From Kiritimatiellia bacterium (GTDB lineage: Bacteria; Verrucomicrobiota; Kiritimatiellia; RFP12; UBA1067), in assembly GCA_017385345.1 (NCBI GenBank), contig JAFNRY010000225.1, positions 1 to 6,540 on the forward strand: 6,540 nt of DNA, in the 5' to 3' direction. Position 1 is the first letter of the stretch; every line of letters begins with the position of its first letter. The position numbers and the translations under genes are program-made. The notes beneath the pieces are model-generated. The model worked only from the letters and a program-made list of their open reading frames with translations. It ran no database searches and was not told the DNA's origin. Below are positions 5,554 to 6,540 of the stretch, piece after piece.

Positions 5554-6060
5554 TGATAGTTTCAAGTTGGACAACACCTTGCAGAGGAAAGCGCAGACCC
5601 GACGGTAGGAATGGCGCTGTCGTCCGATTTCTCTACAATGAAACTCTACATGGGCGACACGGGGCTCTTGATGACGCTTGCCCTTGGCGACGAAAGCGCG
5701 ACATCCGGCAACCTTTACAAGGCCGTGTTCACTGGCGATGTCTATTTCAACAGCGGAATGATAGCGGAGAATGCTGTCGCGCAGAGTTTCGCCATGTCCG
5801 GCCGTCCGCTTTTCTTTTATTCGAGGCGGAATCCGGAATCACACAGGAATGAACTGGAGATTGACTACCTCATACGGCGGGACGGCGCCATATGCCCCGT
5901 GGAAGTGAAAAGCGGAAAGTACCAAAGCCACGTATCGCTGGACAAGTTCCGCGTCAAGTTCAAAGATCGCCTTGGACAACCCTACATTCTCTACACTAAA
6001 GACGTAATGGAGAAGGATGGGATAATCCATCTTCCTTTGTACATGGCGATGTTCCTGTAA
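5554..6060 (+). pseudogene. DUF4143-type ATPase, C-terminal part only (N-terminal AAA half missing)
   Basis: The frame reads as the C-terminal DUF4143 portion of AAA-family ATPases: MKLYMGDTGLLMTLALGD, then GMIAENAVAQ, then NELEIDYLIRRDGAICPVEV followed by KSGK, and YILYTKDVM...LPLYMAMFL at the natural end. D85, E98 and K100 (counted from ATG 5611) form a PD-(D/E)XK-like set. Whole proteins are about 400-480 residues, with Walker A and B motifs in the first half; none of that is present here. The in-frame codons before ATG 5611 still look like the family (ADPTVG just upstream of MALSSD), and three in-frame stops occur between 5545 and 5553. The ATG is therefore probably not a true start and the gene was truncated near or before 5554. 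A short 149-residue product from 5611 is possible, but no good ribosome-binding site precedes it. Confidence 0.75.
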
Positions 6061-6063
6061 ATG

Positions 6064-6109
6064 AACAAGCCGCCTCCGGGAATGGAGGCGGCTTGTTTGC
6101 GTTGTTTTT
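6064..6109 (+). terminator. Intrinsic terminator-like hairpin after the DUF4143 remnant
   Basis: A perfect 14-bp stem (AACAAGCCGCCTCC at 6064-6077, complement at 6084-6097) with a 6-base loop GGGAAT starts three bases after the stop at 6060. Its T-tract is displaced: one T follows the stem and TTTTT comes at 6105-6109. It also lies about 30 bases downstream of the PEP-CTERM stop on the other strand, so it may act for both converging genes. Confidence 0.75.
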
Positions 6110-6127
6110 GCCTTGCAGCGCGCTTTA

Positions 6128-6310
6128 TTAGGCGCGGCGGCGACGGAGGGCGAGGCCCGCCATGCCGAGAAGCATCAGGAGGCCGCTCGTCGGCTCCGGG
6201 ACGACCTTCAGATTCGCCCAGGAGGAAGCAGATGTAGTCGTGCCATTCGTGAATGCCACCCAAGTTTCGCCGGACCACAATGAATGGAGTTGAGGCTTGA
6301 CGGTGAATAT
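6128..6310 (-). pseudogene. C-terminal fragment of a PEP-CTERM surface protein
   Basis: On the minus strand the frame runs 60 codons from just after a stop at 6313-6311 to a double TAA at 6130-6125. It ends with a textbook PEP-CTERM signal: VPEPTSG, a hydrophobic segment (LLMLLGMAGLAL) and RRRRA. Before it, FTNGTTTSASSWANLKV resembles the Thr/Ser-rich end of a secreted domain. PEP-CTERM tails direct secreted proteins to an exosortase, which processes them at the inner membrane for export to the cell surface. There is no ATG, no signal peptide and no body of a protein, so this is a 5'-truncated remnant. A different-frame reading of the same stretch is proline/arginine-rich and not protein-like. 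Confidence 0.75.
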
Positions 6311-6367
6311 TTATGATCATGCAATGTCAACTGTGTCGTTGCTGTGCAGTAAAGGGATGGAGTAACT

Positions 6368-6449
6368 TGCGCGGAAGTGAGAACTGCGCACGGGAAATAG
6401 TGCGCTTTCGTGGGACAGACCGCCCATTAAGCCTTGCGCATTCGTGGGA
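6368..6449 (+). repeat. Short TGCGC-containing direct repeats
   Basis: TGCGCTTTCGTGGGA (6401-6415) and TGCGCATTCGTGGGA (6435-6449) match in 14 of 15 positions, 34 bp apart. Two weaker TGCGC starts occur at 6368 and 6385, so the spacing is about 17, 16 and 34 bp. They lie upstream of the ATG at 6494 and could be protein-binding sites or decayed repeat units. Nothing else is recognisable between 6311 and 6490; no convincing promoter was found. Confidence 0.35.
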
Positions 6450-6493
6450 TTTATGGCAAAATATGAGTCGATAATGAAATAGGAAACAAAGAC

Positions 6494-6540
6494 ATGAACT
6501 TCAGACGTAAGATATACGACAGGATTCTGCGATGGAAGAC
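6494..6540 (+). CDS. N-terminus of a probable AAA ATPase of the DUF4143 type, cut by window edge
   Basis: ATG 6494 is preceded by AGGA at 6481-6484 with a 9-base gap, a good ribosome-binding site. The 15 complete codons, MNFRRKIYDRILRWK, resemble the start of bacterial ATP-binding proteins with a C-terminal DUF4143 domain, which typically open with (K/R)RKIYDRLLxWK just before a GxRRxGKST Walker A loop. The Walker A region would fall just beyond the edge, so this rests on the leader peptide only. If correct, it is a second member of the family whose truncated relative ends at 6060. Such proteins have ATPase plus a nuclease-like fold; their cellular role is not settled. Confidence 0.6.
   Translation, partial: MNFRRKIYDRILRWK

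Noticed and set aside
5520..5852. Plus-strand frame overlapping the start of the DUF4143 remnant, with GGAGG upstream of a TTG
   Set aside because: Composition is not protein-like, and the DUF4143 frame clearly continues through the same bases.
5991..6320. Minus-strand frame of 109 codons over the terminator and PEP-CTERM region
   Set aside because: Reads through the hairpin and is proline/arginine-rich; the neighbouring frame gives a textbook PEP-CTERM tail.
1..6540. CRISPR array, tRNA or rRNA genes, or complete insertion sequence
   Set aside because: No regularly spaced identical repeats, no cloverleaf or rRNA-like segment, and no transposase reading frame was seen on either strand by eye.

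Overview
The window looks like a genomic fragment of a Gram-negative bacterium with an exosortase/PEP-CTERM surface-sorting system, most plausibly of the Verrucomicrobiota/Kiritimatiellota/Lentisphaerota group. This rests on a PEP-CTERM tail (core VPEPTSG, hydrophobic stretch, RRRR end), an AmmeMemoRadiSam locus of the kind common in anaerobes, and several small toxin-antitoxin and DUF4143-ATPase genes of the sort found in gut and rumen genomes. The lineage is an inference from protein style; no 16S rRNA or marker gene is present.

Left part (1-4127, minus strand). From upstream to downstream: an AbiEi-like antitoxin gene with a sigma70-type promoter but a broken frame (4127-3596); a 19-codon ORF starting at a TGATG junction in the position where an AbiEii toxin gene would begin; a fused AmmeMemoRadiSam B-A gene (3517-2069); and the radical SAM gene amrS (2057-1215). 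amrS appears to lose its C-terminal zinc-ribbon-like tail through a one-base frameshift near 1216-1221. A strong hairpin follows the restored end. A second minus-strand pair follows: a DUF1653 protein (880-647) overlapping by ATGA an MmcQ/YjbR-type protein that runs off the left edge.

Middle (4227-5424). An unrecognised single-membrane-span gene (minus) and a VapBC-type toxin-antitoxin operon (plus) diverge from a compact intergenic region. It has overlapping -10 elements on the two strands, helically phased A-tracts and a small palindrome.

Right part (5425-6540). This is decayed, rearranged DNA: three small tandem hairpins; the C-terminal part of a DUF4143 ATPase lacking its ATPase half; a 14-bp-stem terminator; a 5'-truncated PEP-CTERM fragment on the other strand; short TGCGC-containing repeats; and the first 15-16 codons of what looks like a second ATPase of the same family, cut by the window edge.

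The amrBA-amrS pair probably forms one working unit of still unclear biochemical role, and VapBC is a self-contained toxin-antitoxin module. The AbiE-like, DUF4143 and PEP-CTERM pieces are remnants or frame-damaged. Two one-base frameshifts in neighbouring genes could be real decay or consensus errors in the assembly; raw reads would decide.
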